From contig NZ_CP121634.1 in NCBI RefSeq assembly GCF_029714945.1, positions 5,725,001-5,789,000 on the forward strand: a DNA stretch of 64,000 nt, in the 5' to 3' direction. Position 1 is the stretch's first letter. The number at the start of each line of letters is the position of its first letter. This DNA comes from Bradyrhizobium sp. CIAT3101 (GTDB lineage Bacteria > Pseudomonadota > Alphaproteobacteria > Rhizobiales > Xanthobacteraceae). The position numbers and the translations under genes were made by a program. A model generated the notes under the pieces. That model made no database searches. It had not been told where the DNA came from and was given only the letters and a program-made list of their open reading frames with translations. Below, in pieces: positions 35,706 through 45,358 of this stretch.

Positions 35706-37052
35706 TCAGAACTTCTTGCCTTCTTCCTTGAAGATCGCCTTCCAGTCCTTCACCAGACCATCGAGCGCTTCCTGTGCGGTGCCCTTGTCGGCCACCACGT
35801 AGTCATGCACGCGCTTCTGCTCGGCCTGCAGCAGCTGGGCGTAGGAGGGCTCGGCCCAGAAGTCGACGACCATGCCCATCGACTGCAGGAACTCCTTGGC
35901 AAAGGGCGCGCTGGTCGGGAAGCTCGGATCGTTCAGCACGGACTTGGCACAGGAATAGCCGCCGAGCGCCCACCACTTCTTCTGGACGTCGCCGCCGGAG
36001 AACCACTTGATATATTGCAGCGCCTCGGCCTGGTTCTTCGAGTAGGAGACCACCGAGATGCCCTGGCCGCCGAGCTGCGTCGCCTGCCCGGCGGGACCGG
36101 CCGGATTGACGAAGAAGCCGATCTTGTCGCCACCGACATTCGGGTCCTTGTAGAGGCCCGGGAAGAAGGCGAAGAAGTTCATCTGCAGCGCGACCTGGCC
36201 GGACTTGAAGGCGTCAAGTCCTTCCGACATGTAGGAGTTGGAGGCGCCGGGCGGCGTGCAGCACTTATAGAGGTCCTTGTAGGCTTCGAGCCCCTTCACC
36301 GCGCTGGCCGAGTTCACGAACCCGTCCATCGCATAGGGCTTCTTCGGATCGTCGTATTTGAAGCCGTAATCGTAGAGGTAGTTCGAGACGCCCATGGTGA
36401 TGCCTTCCGAGCCGCGCTCGGTATAGATCGAGGCGCCATAGACCTTCTTGCCGTCGATCTCGCGACCCTGGAAGAATTGCGCGATGTCCTTGAGCTCATC
36501 CAGTGTCTTCGGCACGCCGATGTCGCGGCCGTACTTGGCCTTGAAGTCCTTCTGCACGTCCGGCCGTGCGAACCAGTCCTTGCGATAGGTCCAGCCCACC
36601 GCATCGCCCATCGCCGGCAGCGCCCAATAGTTCGGCGTGTTCTTCGGCCACTCGGAATAACCGACGACCGTGGCCGGCATGTAGTCGTCCATGCTGATTC
36701 CTTCCTTCTTGAAGAAATCGTTGAGCTTGACGTACTGGCCGTTCTCCGCGGCACCGCCGATCCATTGGGAATCGCCGATGATGAGATCGCACAGCGAGCC
36801 GTGCGAATTGAGTTCGTTCAGGAAGCGATCGGCGTAATTGGTCCACGGCACGAATTCGAACTTCATGCCGATGCCCGACTTGGCGGTGAAGTCCTTCGAC
36901 AGTTCGACCAACGCGTTGGCCGGATCCCAGGCGGCCCAGCACAGCGTGATGGTCTTGCCTTGCGCCTGCGCGGGCGTGGTCCCCGCTCCGACACTGAGCG
37001 CTGCGGCAACGGCGCCGCAAGCCACGACAAACGTCTTCATCGTTCGTTTCAT
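35706..37052 (-). CDS. ABC transporter substrate-binding protein of the dha operon
   Basis: The 448-residue periplasmic protein of SBP family 1 has a clear signal peptide cleaved near AQAQGK, followed by TITLCWAAWDPANALVELS. ATG 37052 has GGAGGG upstream. Two pairs of Cys (GSLCDL, CWAAW; YKCCTPPG) may form disulphides. Family members in two-ATPase importers bind glycerol, sugar alcohols or other small polyols. Because DhaKLM genes are in the same operon, a triose or tetrose ketose or polyol that yields dihydroxyacetone is a reasonable ligand; this is inference. Confidence 0.87.
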   Translation of the reverse strand: MKRTMKTFVVACGAVAAALSVGAGTTPAQAQGKTITLCWAAWDPANALVELSKDFTAKSGIGMKFEFVPWTNYADRFLNELNSHGSLCDLIIGDSQWIGGAAENGQYVKLNDFFKKEGISMDDYMPATVVGYSEWPKNTPNYWALPAMGDAVGWTYRKDWFARPDVQKDFKAKYGRDIGVPKTLDELKDIAQFFQGREIDGKKVYGASIYTERGSEGITMGVSNYLYDYGFKYDDPKKPYAMDGFVNSASAVKGLEAYKDLYKCCTPPGASNSYMSEGLDAFKSGQVALQMNFFAFFPGLYKDPNVGGDKIGFFVNPAGPAGQATQLGGQGISVVSYSKNQAEALQYIKWFSGGDVQKKWWALGGYSCAKSVLNDPSFPTSAPFAKEFLQSMGMVVDFWAEPSYAQLLQAEQKRVHDYVVADKGTAQEALDGLVKDWKAIFKEEGKKF

Positions 37053-37403
37053 TACACGTTCCCTCCGAGTGGGCCGGCCATCGACATGGCGCGGCTTTCC
37101 AACCCGCTCGAATGCTTCGAGCAGAGCGACACAGTCCATGACGAGCTGAATAACTAAACTAGCGTTTCCTCGCGCCACCCGGATTCTATAGGCCCGGCAG
37201 GCTCGATTTGTTTAGTGAACCACCGTTTACTAAACATTGCAAGCGGAGTTAGCGACGCCCCGCGCGCGGCGGCAGCCCGTCACAAGCCAGAAGGCCTGCG
37301 ACCATGGGGGGGGCCAGATCCTTGAAATCGACCGCGGCGCGCCTCAGGCTGACGACGCGTTTTTGCCCTTACGGCCATCCCGAAAACGAGGGATCACTTT
37401 TTC
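37053..37403. other. 351-base intergenic region upstream of the dha operon
   Basis: The region lies between the end of rhaI and the start of the dha-operon binding protein. It holds a strong inverted repeat (37210-37235, listed separately) and an extra half-site ACTAAAC at 37153-37159. A run of eight G at 37306-37313 is not in any credible gene. No convincing terminator with a U-run for rhaI is visible; only a short ATCCC/GGGAT hairpin occurs near 37377-37394. Confidence 0.6.
37210..37235. promoter_or_regulatory. Inverted-repeat operator upstream of the dha operon
   Basis: The left arm GTTTAGTGAAC and right arm GTTTACTAAAC (11 bases each, 10 of 11 complementary, 4-base spacer) form a 26-base imperfect palindrome about 160 bases before the binding-protein start. 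It is AT-rich in otherwise GC-rich DNA, and a further ACTAAAC half-site lies 50 bases closer to the gene. TTTAGT/ACTAAA arms are reminiscent of operators bound by ROK-family repressors, but the cognate regulator is unknown. Confidence 0.6.
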
Positions 37404-38702
37404 CTAGACGATGCCTGCCGAAGTCCCGCCGACGTTGGGACGCTCCCCCGCCTTTCGCGCCCGATAGTTGGATGCGCGATAGGCCGCGATTGGTGCGATC
37501 GCTCCGCCGGCCCGCATGCGGGCGACGGCGAGGAGCGGCGAGACGTCCGTGGTGAAGGCGCGCTTCAATTCGAGATGTGCACCGAGCGCATCATTGGCCT
37601 CCTGCGCCGCTTCAAGCGCGGTACGATCGACGACGAGCGCCTGCGCATAGGCGCGCTGCAACTCGATCGCCGATTGCATCAAACTCTCGATCGGATCGGT
37701 CACATTGTGCGACTGGTCGATCATATAGGCGGGCGCGAAGCCTTTCGCCTTGCGACGCTCGGCATCGATCAGCTCGTTGAAAACCAGAAACAGCCGGAAC
37801 GGCTCGACCGAGCCGCTGTCGAGATCGTCGTCGCCATACTTGGAATCGTTGAAATGGAAGCCCGCGAGCTTGTTGAAGCGAACGAGCCTGGCGACGATCT
37901 GCTCGATATTCACGTTCGGCGCGTGATGGCCGAGATCGACGAGGCAATGTGCCTTAGGCCCGAGCTCCTGCGCGACCGCAAAGCTCGTGCCCCAATCCGA
38001 GATCACGGTCGAGTAGAACGCCGGCTCGTAAAGCTTGTGCTCGAGGAACACCCGCCAATCGGAAGGCAGCGCCGCAACGACCTCGCGCATCGCGTCGATA
38101 TAGCGGTCGAGCGCCCTGGTCAGGTTTGACTGACCGGCAAAGTTCGAACCGTCGGCGATCCAGACGGTCAGCGCCTTCGAGTCGAGCTTGCGGCCGATCT
38201 CGATACATTCGACGTTGTGGGCGACGGCCTGCGCCCGCACACGCGCATCGGTATGCGACAGCGAGCCGAACTTGTACGAAAGCTCTTGCCCCGGCTGATC
38301 CTGGAAAGTGTTCGAGTTGACTGCGTCGAAGGCAAGGCCGTGGCTCGCGGCCTGTTCGCGCAAGGCGGCATAGTCGTCGACCTTGTCCCACGGGATGTGC
38401 GGCGAGATGGTTGGGGTCGCGCGCGCCAATCGCTGGATCACGGCGCAATCGTCGATCTTCTCAAAGACATTGCGCGGCTCACCCGGCCCCGGAAAGCGGG
38501 CAAATCGCGTCCCCCCTGTGCCGACGCCCCAGGTCGGAATGGCGACGCCGAAGGCCATCACCTTCTGCACGAGTGCGTCCGCATCGATCCCGTGCCGCCC
38601 CAGCGCGCGCTTGAGCGCCTCATAGTCTTCGGTGATCGCCTCTTCGAGCCGCGCATTGTGCTCGGCGATGAAATCCGCGCTGATCGAGAATGGCGCGCTC
38701 AT
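37404..38702 (-). CDS. rhaI: L-rhamnose isomerase, rhizobial type
   Basis: The 432-residue TIM-barrel isomerase of the rhizobial/Pseudomonas RhaI type converts L-rhamnose to L-rhamnulose. Metal-site candidates are the Glu in LEHKLYEP near residue 223, Asp/His in LVDLGHHAPN near residue 257 and His/Asp in GFHFNDSKYGDDDLD near residue 288, the last being a signature of this subgroup. The start overlaps the rhaD stop (ATGA), so aldolase and isomerase are coupled. It faces the regulator and transporter genes across the rhaD promoter region. Confidence 0.9.
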   Translation of the reverse strand: MSAPFSISADFIAEHNARLEEAITEDYEALKRALGRHGIDADALVQKVMAFGVAIPTWGVGTGGTRFARFPGPGEPRNVFEKIDDCAVIQRLARATPTISPHIPWDKVDDYAALREQAASHGLAFDAVNSNTFQDQPGQELSYKFGSLSHTDARVRAQAVAHNVECIEIGRKLDSKALTVWIADGSNFAGQSNLTRALDRYIDAMREVVAALPSDWRVFLEHKLYEPAFYSTVISDWGTSFAVAQELGPKAHCLVDLGHHAPNVNIEQIVARLVRFNKLAGFHFNDSKYGDDDLDSGSVEPFRLFLVFNELIDAERRKAKGFAPAYMIDQSHNVTDPIESLMQSAIELQRAYAQALVVDRTALEAAQEANDALGAHLELKRAFTTDVSPLLAVARMRAGGAIAPIAAYRASNYRARKAGERPNVGGTSAGIV

Positions 38703-40795
38703 CGCGTGAAAGCCTGGGCGTTGCCGGCGTCGACATTGAGGATGTTGCCGGTCGACTTGGCCGAAAGGTCGGACGCGAAGAAGTAGATACCCTCGGCAAT
38801 ATCCTCGGGAAACACCGACAGCTTGAGCATCGAGCGCTGGCGGTAGACTTCCTCGAGTTGGTCTTCGGTCACCTTGTTGGAGGCCGCGCGCTGCTGGCGC
38901 CACTCGCCTTCCCATATCTTGGAACCGCGCAGCACAGCGTCGGGATTGACCGTGTTGACGCGGATGCCATGCACCGCGCCTTCCAGCGCCAGGCAGCGGG
39001 CAAGATGGATCTCCGACGCCTTCGCGGCGCAATAGGCCGAGGCACCTGCCGAAGCGGCAAGACCGTTCTTCGAGGCGACGAAGATGATGGCCCCGCCGAT
39101 GTTCTGGCGCTGCATCAGCCGGAATGCCTCGCGCGAGACGAGGAAATAACCCGTGGCGAGAATATCCATATTCTTCTGCCACAGCCCGAGGCTCGTGTCC
39201 TCGACAGGCGAAGCCGAGGCGATCCCGGCATTCGACACGACGATGTCGACACCGCCAAAGGCACACGCGGCCTCTTCGAACGAAGCGACCACCGCCGCCT
39301 CGTCGGTCACATCGAGCTTCACGCCGATCGCAGCATCCCGCCCATGGCGCTTCGTGATCGTCGCGACGCGCTCGTTGAGCGCCTTCTCGTCGATGTCAGC
39401 GATGACGAGGCACGCGCCCTCGCCGAGCAGCCGTTGCGCGGTCGCCCCGCCAATGCCGCCGGCGCCGCCGGTCACATAGGCAATCCGCCCGGCGAGCGAT
39501 TTCGGCTTGGGCATGCGCTGGAGCTTGGCTTCTTCCAGCAGCCAGTATTCAATATTGAAGGCCTCCTGCTCGGCCAGGCCGACATAGGCGCTGACGCCAG
39601 AGGCGCCGCGCATGACGTTGATGGCGTTGACGTAGAACTCGGCCGCGACGCGCGCCGTCGCCTTGTCCTTGGCAAAGGTGAACATGCCTACCCCCGGCAC
39701 GAGATACACGACCGCGTTGGGATCGCGCATGGCCGGCGAGTCCGGATGTCTGCAGCGCTCGTAATAGGCGGAGTAGTCGCGCCGGTAAGCCGCGAGAACG
39801 TCGTCGAGGCCTGCGATCACCTCGTCAAGATTATCGCGCCCGGGATCGTAGGGCAGCAGCAACGGCCGGATCTTGGTGCGAAGGAAGTGATCCGGACAGG
39901 AGGTGCCGAGCGGCGCCAGCTTCGCGAGCGCGCTGGAGTTGACGAATTCCAGTACCTCCGGCGCATCGGTGAAATGGCCAATCTTGCGCTCGTCGGTGGA
40001 GATCTTGCCGCGGATCAGCGGCATCAGCTTGGCTGCGATCGCGCGGCGCCTGTCCGGCGCGGCCGCTTGGACCTTGGCGCCGCCGAAAGCCGGCTTCCGT
40101 TCATGCGCGGCGAGCCAGTCGGCAGCCTGCTGAATCACACGCAAGGTCATCTCGTAACAGGCTTTCGACGTCTCGGCCCAGGTGAAGAGCCCGTGGCCGC
40201 CGAGGACCACGCCGAGATAGTCGGGATGACGCGCGGCCATCTCGCCGAGCTTCAAGCCGAGATCGAAGCCGGGCCGCTGCCACGGCAGGAAGCCGAGCTT
40301 GCCACCGAAAACCTCGCGGGTCAGACGCTCGGCGTCTTCAGAGGCGGCAATGGCAATGACCGCATCGGCATGAACGTGATCAACATGCCGGTGCGGCACG
40401 AAGGCGTGCAAGGACGTATCGATCGACGTCGCGCGCGGATTGAGATCGAAGGTACAGTGATTGAACAAGCCGACCATCTCGTCCTCATGGGCGAGGCCGC
40501 GATAGAGGCCCTTCAGGCCCTCGAGCTTGTCGAGATACAACGTCGAAAAGCCGTCGCGCTTCATCGAGCCGATGTCGCCACCAGAGCCTTTGACCCAGAG
40601 CACGCGGACGTTCTCGCGCGTCAGCGGATCTTTCATCTCGATCTTGGCCGAGGTGTTGCCGCCGCCGAAATTGGTGATGCGCAGATCGGCTCCGAGCAGA
40701 TTCGAGCGGTAGAGCAATTGACCGGCTTCATCGAGCCCGGAGGCGAGCGCGTCGTCCCATAGATTTGGCAGGGGCGTGGCCGCAACCTCGCTCAT
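38699..40795 (-). CDS. rhaD: Bifunctional rhamnulose-1-phosphate aldolase/lactaldehyde dehydrogenase
   Basis: The 698-residue two-domain protein has an N-terminal class II aldolase (about residues 1-400) with the zinc ligands in FVPHRHVDHVHAD near residue 140 and GGHGLFTW, and a C-terminal short-chain dehydrogenase (about 425-698) with TGGAGGIGGAT and the complete active site Ser plus YCAAK. The aldolase splits L-rhamnulose-1-phosphate into DHAP and L-lactaldehyde; the SDR domain is expected to oxidise the lactaldehyde. ATG 40795 has GGAGGA upstream. This fused form is typical of rhizobia and some bacilli. Confidence 0.92.
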   Translation of the reverse strand: MSEVAATPLPNLWDDALASGLDEAGQLLYRSNLLGADLRITNFGGGNTSAKIEMKDPLTRENVRVLWVKGSGGDIGSMKRDGFSTLYLDKLEGLKGLYRGLAHEDEMVGLFNHCTFDLNPRATSIDTSLHAFVPHRHVDHVHADAVIAIAASEDAERLTREVFGGKLGFLPWQRPGFDLGLKLGEMAARHPDYLGVVLGGHGLFTWAETSKACYEMTLRVIQQAADWLAAHERKPAFGGAKVQAAAPDRRRAIAAKLMPLIRGKISTDERKIGHFTDAPEVLEFVNSSALAKLAPLGTSCPDHFLRTKIRPLLLPYDPGRDNLDEVIAGLDDVLAAYRRDYSAYYERCRHPDSPAMRDPNAVVYLVPGVGMFTFAKDKATARVAAEFYVNAINVMRGASGVSAYVGLAEQEAFNIEYWLLEEAKLQRMPKPKSLAGRIAYVTGGAGGIGGATAQRLLGEGACLVIADIDEKALNERVATITKRHGRDAAIGVKLDVTDEAAVVASFEEAACAFGGVDIVVSNAGIASASPVEDTSLGLWQKNMDILATGYFLVSREAFRLMQRQNIGGAIIFVASKNGLAASAGASAYCAAKASEIHLARCLALEGAVHGIRVNTVNPDAVLRGSKIWEGEWRQQRAASNKVTEDQLEEVYRQRSMLKLSVFPEDIAEGIYFFASDLSAKSTGNILNVDAGNAQAFTR

Positions 40796-40842
40796 GACGC
40801 ATCCTCCCTGTGCTTGATCTCCGAGCAGATTAGGCCGCGGAT

Positions 40843-40859
40843 TCAATCAAGGTCAATCA
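40843..40859. promoter_or_regulatory. Direct repeat TCAATCA in the rhaD-rhaR divergent promoter
   Basis: TCAATCA occurs at 40843-40849 and again at 40853-40859, one helical turn apart, and related inverted elements (TTGATCGATTG) follow around 40905-40915. DeoR-family regulators often bind short direct repeats. The site lies between rhaD and the DeoR-type rhaR, so it is a candidate RhaR operator. Confidence 0.4.
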
Positions 40860-40979
40860 CCGACACTCAGCATCGCGACGCAATATGCTTGATGCAGCGC
40901 GATATTGATCGATTGTGACGGTTTCCAGTTGACCATCGGTCGAGAGCGTGACCTATTTACGGGCAAAAGGGAGGGCGAC

Positions 40980-41792
40980 GTGCACGAGCGGGAACGCTGG
41001 CAGGTCATCAAGGCGCTCTTGCGCGAGCGATCGCTGGTGCGCATCGCCGACGCTTGTCGCGCGACCGGCGTCTCCGAAGCCTCGATACGGCGCGATTTCG
41101 CCAGGCTCGCCGAGCAAGGTGTCGCGATCAGGGTGCATGGCGGGCTCGAAGCCTTGCCCGAAGCCGCCAACGCACCGGGCGACGTCCTCTCCCTTGCCAC
41201 CCGCTCCTTCGACGTCAGCCAGACGCTCAATATCGACGCCAAGCGCGCGATCGCGAAAGCGGCCGTCGCCCTCTGCGCCGATGGCGAGACGATCATCATC
41301 AATGGCGGCACGACCACGTATCAGATGGGCGAGTATCTGCGTGAGCGCCGGCTGAAGGTATTGACCAATTCCTATCTGCTCGCCGACGCACTGATCCACA
41401 CGTCGAAATGCCGCGTCGCCTTGCCGGGTGGCGAGGTCTATCGTGAACAGGGCATGATCGTCTCGCCGTTTGAGGAGGATGCGATCCAGCACTATTCGGC
41501 GACACGGATGTTCATGAGTGCGATCTCGATCGGTCCACTCGGCGTGATCGAAGGCGACCCCCTGCTCGCCCGCGCCGAATCCAAGCTGCTGAAGCGCGCC
41601 GACAAGCTGATCGTTCTCGCCGATTCATCGAAATTCGTCTCGCGTGGCAGCCTTGTCGTTTGCCCGCTCTCGCGCATCGATACGCTGATCACCGATTCCG
41701 ATGCACCGGGCGACGCACTCGACATGTTGCGCGGCCACGACGTCCGCGTCGTTATCGTCGACGCCAGCTCTCAAACCACTGCGGCGGCGTGA
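40980..41792 (+). CDS. rhaR: DeoR-family regulator of rhamnose catabolism
   Basis: The 270-residue regulator has an N-terminal DeoR helix-turn-helix (LVRIADACRATGVSEASIRRDF at about residues 18-39, then VRVHGG-like IRVHGGLEAL) and a C-terminal sugar-phosphate-sensing domain with NGGTTTYQMGEYL and LPGGEVYREQGMI. I use GTG 40980 because it has a GGGAGG site and gives the family length; an upstream start adds unrelated residues. It is followed at 2 bases by the ABC ATPase gene. The likely signal is a phosphorylated rhamnose intermediate. Confidence 0.88.
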   Translation: MHERERWQVIKALLRERSLVRIADACRATGVSEASIRRDFARLAEQGVAIRVHGGLEALPEAANAPGDVLSLATRSFDVSQTLNIDAKRAIAKAAVALCADGETIIINGGTTTYQMGEYLRERRLKVLTNSYLLADALIHTSKCRVALPGGEVYREQGMIVSPFEEDAIQHYSATRMFMSAISIGPLGVIEGDPLLARAESKLLKRADKLIVLADSSKFVSRGSLVVCPLSRIDTLITDSDAPGDALDMLRGHDVRVVIVDASSQTTAAA

Positions 41793-41794
41793 CC

Positions 41795-43336
41795 ATGACG
41801 ACGGACCCGCAACGCGACACGCCCGCAACACCGCTTCTGTCGGTGCGCGCGATCGAGAAGTCCTTTCCAGGTGTGCGGGCGCTGTCCGGCGTCTCGTTCG
41901 ACGCCGCCAGGGGCGAAGTCCATGCCTTGCTCGGCGAGAACGGCGCCGGCAAGTCGACGCTGATCAAGATCATTTCCGGCGTATTCCCGCCCGATCGCGG
42001 CGAGGTGCTGGTGGACGGCAAACAGGTCGACCTCGCGCGGCCGGACGATGCCAGGCGCGCCGGCATCGCCACGATCTATCAAGAGCTGCTGCTGTTTCCG
42101 GAGCTCACCGTCGCCGAAAACATCTTCATGGGGCATGCGCCGCGCGCCGGCCTCGGCCGGATCGACTGGCGGGCGATGCATGAGAAGACGAACGCGCTGC
42201 TCGCTTCCCTCGAGATCCATGATCTGCAAGCCGACCGTGTCGTCGGTTCCCTCAGCGTCGGTAATCGGCAGCGCGTCGAAATCCTGCGCGCGCTGTCGCA
42301 GGACGCGCGCATTCTCATCATGGACGAGCCGACCGCGGCCCTGACCGAGTACGACGTGACGCGGCTGTTCGACATCGTCCGCAAGCTGAAAGCCCGCGGC
42401 GTGGCCGTGATCTATATCAGCCATCGGCTCGATGAGATCTTTGCGATCGCCGATCGCGTCACCGTGCTGCGCGACGGTGCGCATGTCGCAACCAAGCGCG
42501 TCGCCGATACCGACGCGGCCGGGCTCGTGCAATTGATGGTCGGCCGCAGGATCGAAAGCCTGTTCCCGAAAATCACGGTGCCGATCGGCCAGCCCGTGCT
42601 GGAGGTGAAGGACCTCGAACGCCGGCCGCTGACGAAAAGCATTTCGCTCACGGTGCGCGCCGGCGAGATCGTCGGCCTTGCCGGCCTCGTCGGCTCCGGT
42701 CGCAGCGAGCTGGCACAAACCATTTTCGGCGTCACGCCGGCCGATGGCGGCGAAATCCGGATCGGCGGGCGGCGCGTCGACATTCGCTCACCGGCCCAGG
42801 CACGGGCTTTGGGCGTCGCCTACGTTCCCGAGGATCGCGGCACACAGGGCCTGGTGCGGCCGATGACGGTACGCGAGAACTTCAGCCTCGCCGCGCTTGG
42901 CAAGGTCGCGTTCGGCGGCTTCATCGATCGAGGGGCCGAACGCAAGCTTGCCGGCGATGGCGTCAAGCGTTTTGCGGTCAAGGCGAGCTCGCTCGAGCAG
43001 ATCGCGGGCAAGCTCTCCGGCGGCAATCAACAGAAGATCGTGCTCGGCAAATGGCTAGCCAACGAGCCGAAGCTGTTGATCCTCGACGAGCCGACGCGCG
43101 GCATCGATGTCGGCGCCAAGGCGGAGATCCATCGGCTGATGGGCGAGCTTGCGGCCCAGGGGCTCGCCATCCTGATGATTTCGAGCGAGCTGCCGGAGGT
43201 GCTTGGCATGAGCGACCGCGTGCTCGTGATGCGCGAAGGCCGTATCGTTGCCGAATTCTCGCGCGAAGAAGCAACCCAGGAGTCGATCGGCGCAGCGATG
43301 ATGGGCAGCCACGAAAACGCGGAGAAGGCGGCATGA
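41795..43336 (+). CDS. rhaT: Rhamnose ABC transporter ATPase (double domain)
   Basis: The 513-residue protein has two fused ABC domains as in RbsA/RhaT-type sugar importers. Domain 1 has Walker [10 protein letters not shown], signature [11 protein letters not shown] and Walker [12 protein letters not shown]. Domain 2 has the degenerate P-loop [12 protein letters not shown], signature [15 protein letters not shown] and Walker [15 protein letters not shown]. Only one site is therefore fully canonical, as usual for this class. It starts 2 bases after rhaR, and its stop overlaps the first permease start. Confidence 0.92.
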   Translation: MTTDPQRDTPATPLLSVRAIEKSFPGVRALSGVSFDAARGEVHALLGENGAGKSTLIKIISGVFPPDRGEVLVDGKQVDLARPDDARRAGIATIYQELLLFPELTVAENIFMGHAPRAGLGRIDWRAMHEKTNALLASLEIHDLQADRVVGSLSVGNRQRVEILRALSQDARILIMDEPTAALTEYDVTRLFDIVRKLKARGVAVIYISHRLDEIFAIADRVTVLRDGAHVATKRVADTDAAGLVQLMVGRRIESLFPKITVPIGQPVLEVKDLERRPLTKSISLTVRAGEIVGLAGLVGSGRSELAQTIFGVTPADGGEIRIGGRRVDIRSPAQARALGVAYVPEDRGTQGLVRPMTVRENFSLAALGKVAFGGFIDRGAERKLAGDGVKRFAVKASSLEQIAGKLSGGNQQKIVLGKWLANEPKLLILDEPTRGIDVGAKAEIHRLMGELAAQGLAILMISSELPEVLGMSDRVLVMREGRIVAEFSREEATQESIGAAMMGSHENAEKAA

Positions 43337-44319
43337 CGGCGGTGACCCTAGCCGGTGCCGAGACCGATCCGCGGCGGAGGCTGAAGGCGTTTGCCTCGCA
43401 GGAGGCTTTGCTCGCGATCGCGGTGATCGGGCTCGCCATCGTGGTCGGCCTTTACAATCCGCGCTTTATGGCGGCGCGCAATCTTTCCGATGTGCTGCTC
43501 GGCAACGCCTATATCGCGGTCGCCGCGGTCGGCATGTCGATGGTGATCATTTCCGGCAATATCGATATTTCCGTCGGCGCGCTGATCGGCGTCCTGGCGA
43601 CGATCAGCGGCACTCTGGCGGTGAACGGCGCGCCGATCGTGGTCGCCTGGCTGGCGGCGCTCGTTGCCGGCGTGGTCGTGATGGCGTTGCAGGGCGTCAT
43701 CATCGCCTATCTGCGCATTCCAGCGATCGTGGTGACGCTCGGCATGCTGTCGATCCTCAAGGGCGGGCTGATCAGCGTCACCGGAGGCAAATGGATCACC
43801 GATCTGCCCGACAGCTTCCATCTCGCCGATATCGAACTGTTCGGTGTGCTGCCGTTTCCGGTTTTTCTCATGATCCTGGTGACGATCCTGGCCGCGTTGT
43901 GGATGCGCTACTCGGCCTCGGGACGCGCGATCTACGCCGTCGGAGGCAATGCCGAAGCGGCGCGGCTCTGCGGCATTTCGCAGCCGCGCACGGTCGTGAT
44001 GGTCTTCGCGCTGCACGGCTTGTTCGCCGGCGCCGCCGCCCTGCTCTACGCGACCCAGTTGCGCGTCATCCAGTCGACCGTGCCGCCCAATCTCGAGCTG
44101 ACGATCATCACCGCGTCCGTCGTCGGCGGCGTCAGCATTCTCGGCGGCGTCGGCACGGTGGTCGGCTCGACCCTTGCCGCCGTCCTGATCGCCGAGATTG
44201 CCAGCGCGCTGGTCTTCATCGACGTCTCGCCCTACTGGATCCGCGCAGTTCAGGGCGTGCTCATCCTCGTGACCGTGATCGCCGACATTCTGCGGCGCCG
44301 GCGCACAGCCGGAGCATGA
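43333..44319 (+). CDS. rhaP: Rhamnose ABC transporter permease
   Basis: The 328-residue inner-membrane permease of the RbsC/AraH type has about ten hydrophobic segments, with [19 protein letters not shown] near residue 60 (the family's G-x-D-L/I-S-V-G motif) and [21 protein letters not shown] near residue 260. It is coupled to the ATPase gene before it and to the second permease after it by four-base ATGA overlaps. Confidence 0.9.
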   Translation: MTAVTLAGAETDPRRRLKAFASQEALLAIAVIGLAIVVGLYNPRFMAARNLSDVLLGNAYIAVAAVGMSMVIISGNIDISVGALIGVLATISGTLAVNGAPIVVAWLAALVAGVVVMALQGVIIAYLRIPAIVVTLGMLSILKGGLISVTGGKWITDLPDSFHLADIELFGVLPFPVFLMILVTILAALWMRYSASGRAIYAVGGNAEAARLCGISQPRTVVMVFALHGLFAGAAALLYATQLRVIQSTVPPNLELTIITASVVGGVSILGGVGTVVGSTLAAVLIAEIASALVFIDVSPYWIRAVQGVLILVTVIADILRRRRTAGA

Positions 44320-45308
44320 GCGCCATGAGCGAGATCCCTCTCCCACAGGCCGCCAAGCGCGTCGTGCCCTGGTGGCTGCTGCGCCACGAGACCATGCTCG
44401 CGGTGATCCTGCTCATTGCGCTGATCGGGCTCGGGGGCTTGAACAGCCGCTTCCTCACGCTCGACAATCTGCTCAATCAAGGCAGGCTGACGACCGAGGT
44501 TGGGCTCATCGCACTGCCGATGACCTTCATCATCATCACCGGCGGCATCGATCTCTCGGTCGGCTCGATCGTCGGGCTCTGCGCGATCCTGCTCGGTTAT
44601 TCCTGGAAGGTTTTCGGCTTTCCCTTGCCGCTGGCGATCGGCTTCTCGCTGCTCGTCGGCGCCACCGCAGGCTTTCTTAACGGGATCGTCATCACCAGAG
44701 TGAAAGTGCCGCCGCTGATCATGACCATCGCGACACTCGCCCTCTACCGCGGGCTCGCCGAGGGCATCAGCCAGGCGCGTTCGGTGCGCGGCTACCCGGA
44801 ATGGTTCTACTTTGTCGGGCAGGAAAACCTGTTCGGCGTGCCGGCGCAGCTCTGGCTCTTGCTGATCGCAATCGTGGTCTCGGCAATCGTTCTCGACCGC
44901 ACCACCTTCGGCCGAACGCTCTATGCGATCGGCAGCAACGAGACCGCCGCGCGTTTCTCCGGTTTGCCGGTCGATCGCGTCAAACTGATCATCTACACGC
45001 TATCTGGCCTCATGGCCGGCATTTCCGCTTGCGTTCTCGTCTCACGCGTGACCACGACCCGCTCCGACATGGGGATCGGCTATGAGCTCGACGTGATCGC
45101 GGCGGTGGTGCTCGGCGGAACCAGCATATTCGGAGGCGTCGGCACGATCTGGGGCACGGTGGTCGGCCTGGCGATGATCCAACTCTTGAAAAACGGGTTA
45201 GCGCTGACCGGTGTCAAGGGCGACGCGACGATCGTCGTCATCGGCACGGTCCTCATCCTTTCAACTCTTGTGGCGGGTTCGCTCCAGCGGCGACGCGAGG
45301 GCGTATGA
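44316..45308 (+). CDS. rhaQ: Rhamnose ABC transporter permease
   Basis: The 330-residue partner permease of the same class has MTFIIITGGIDLSVGSIVGL near residue 70 and VVLGGTSIFGGVGTIWGTVVGL near residue 266. ATG 44316 overlaps the previous stop; an ATG 9 bases further in frame is an alternative start. It would form the heteromeric channel with the first permease. A 50-base gap with a small GCCGC/GCGGC hairpin (45320-45336) precedes the binding-protein gene. Confidence 0.9.
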   Translation: MSAMSEIPLPQAAKRVVPWWLLRHETMLAVILLIALIGLGGLNSRFLTLDNLLNQGRLTTEVGLIALPMTFIIITGGIDLSVGSIVGLCAILLGYSWKVFGFPLPLAIGFSLLVGATAGFLNGIVITRVKVPPLIMTIATLALYRGLAEGISQARSVRGYPEWFYFVGQENLFGVPAQLWLLLIAIVVSAIVLDRTTFGRTLYAIGSNETAARFSGLPVDRVKLIIYTLSGLMAGISACVLVSRVTTTRSDMGIGYELDVIAAVVLGGTSIFGGVGTIWGTVVGLAMIQLLKNGLALTGVKGDATIVVIGTVLILSTLVAGSLQRRREGV

Positions 45309-45358
45309 TGGCGTGAATGGCCGCGAAAAAAGCGGCATCAACATGGGAGGAAAACAAA

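Noticed and set aside
34578..37157. 859-codon open frame on the plus strand opposite the dha-operon permease and binding-protein genes
   Set aside because: It lies antisense to two clearly conserved genes, its product is rich in Arg, His, Asp and Gln without domains, and such long shadows are common in GC-rich DNA.
37306..37313. Run of eight G as a possible phase-variation tract
   Set aside because: It is not inside or close to the start of any credible gene, so slippage would have nothing to switch.
38690..40762. 690-codon open frame opposite rhaD
   Set aside because: It is antisense to the aldolase/dehydrogenase, has no recognisable domain and a composition typical of a complementary frame.
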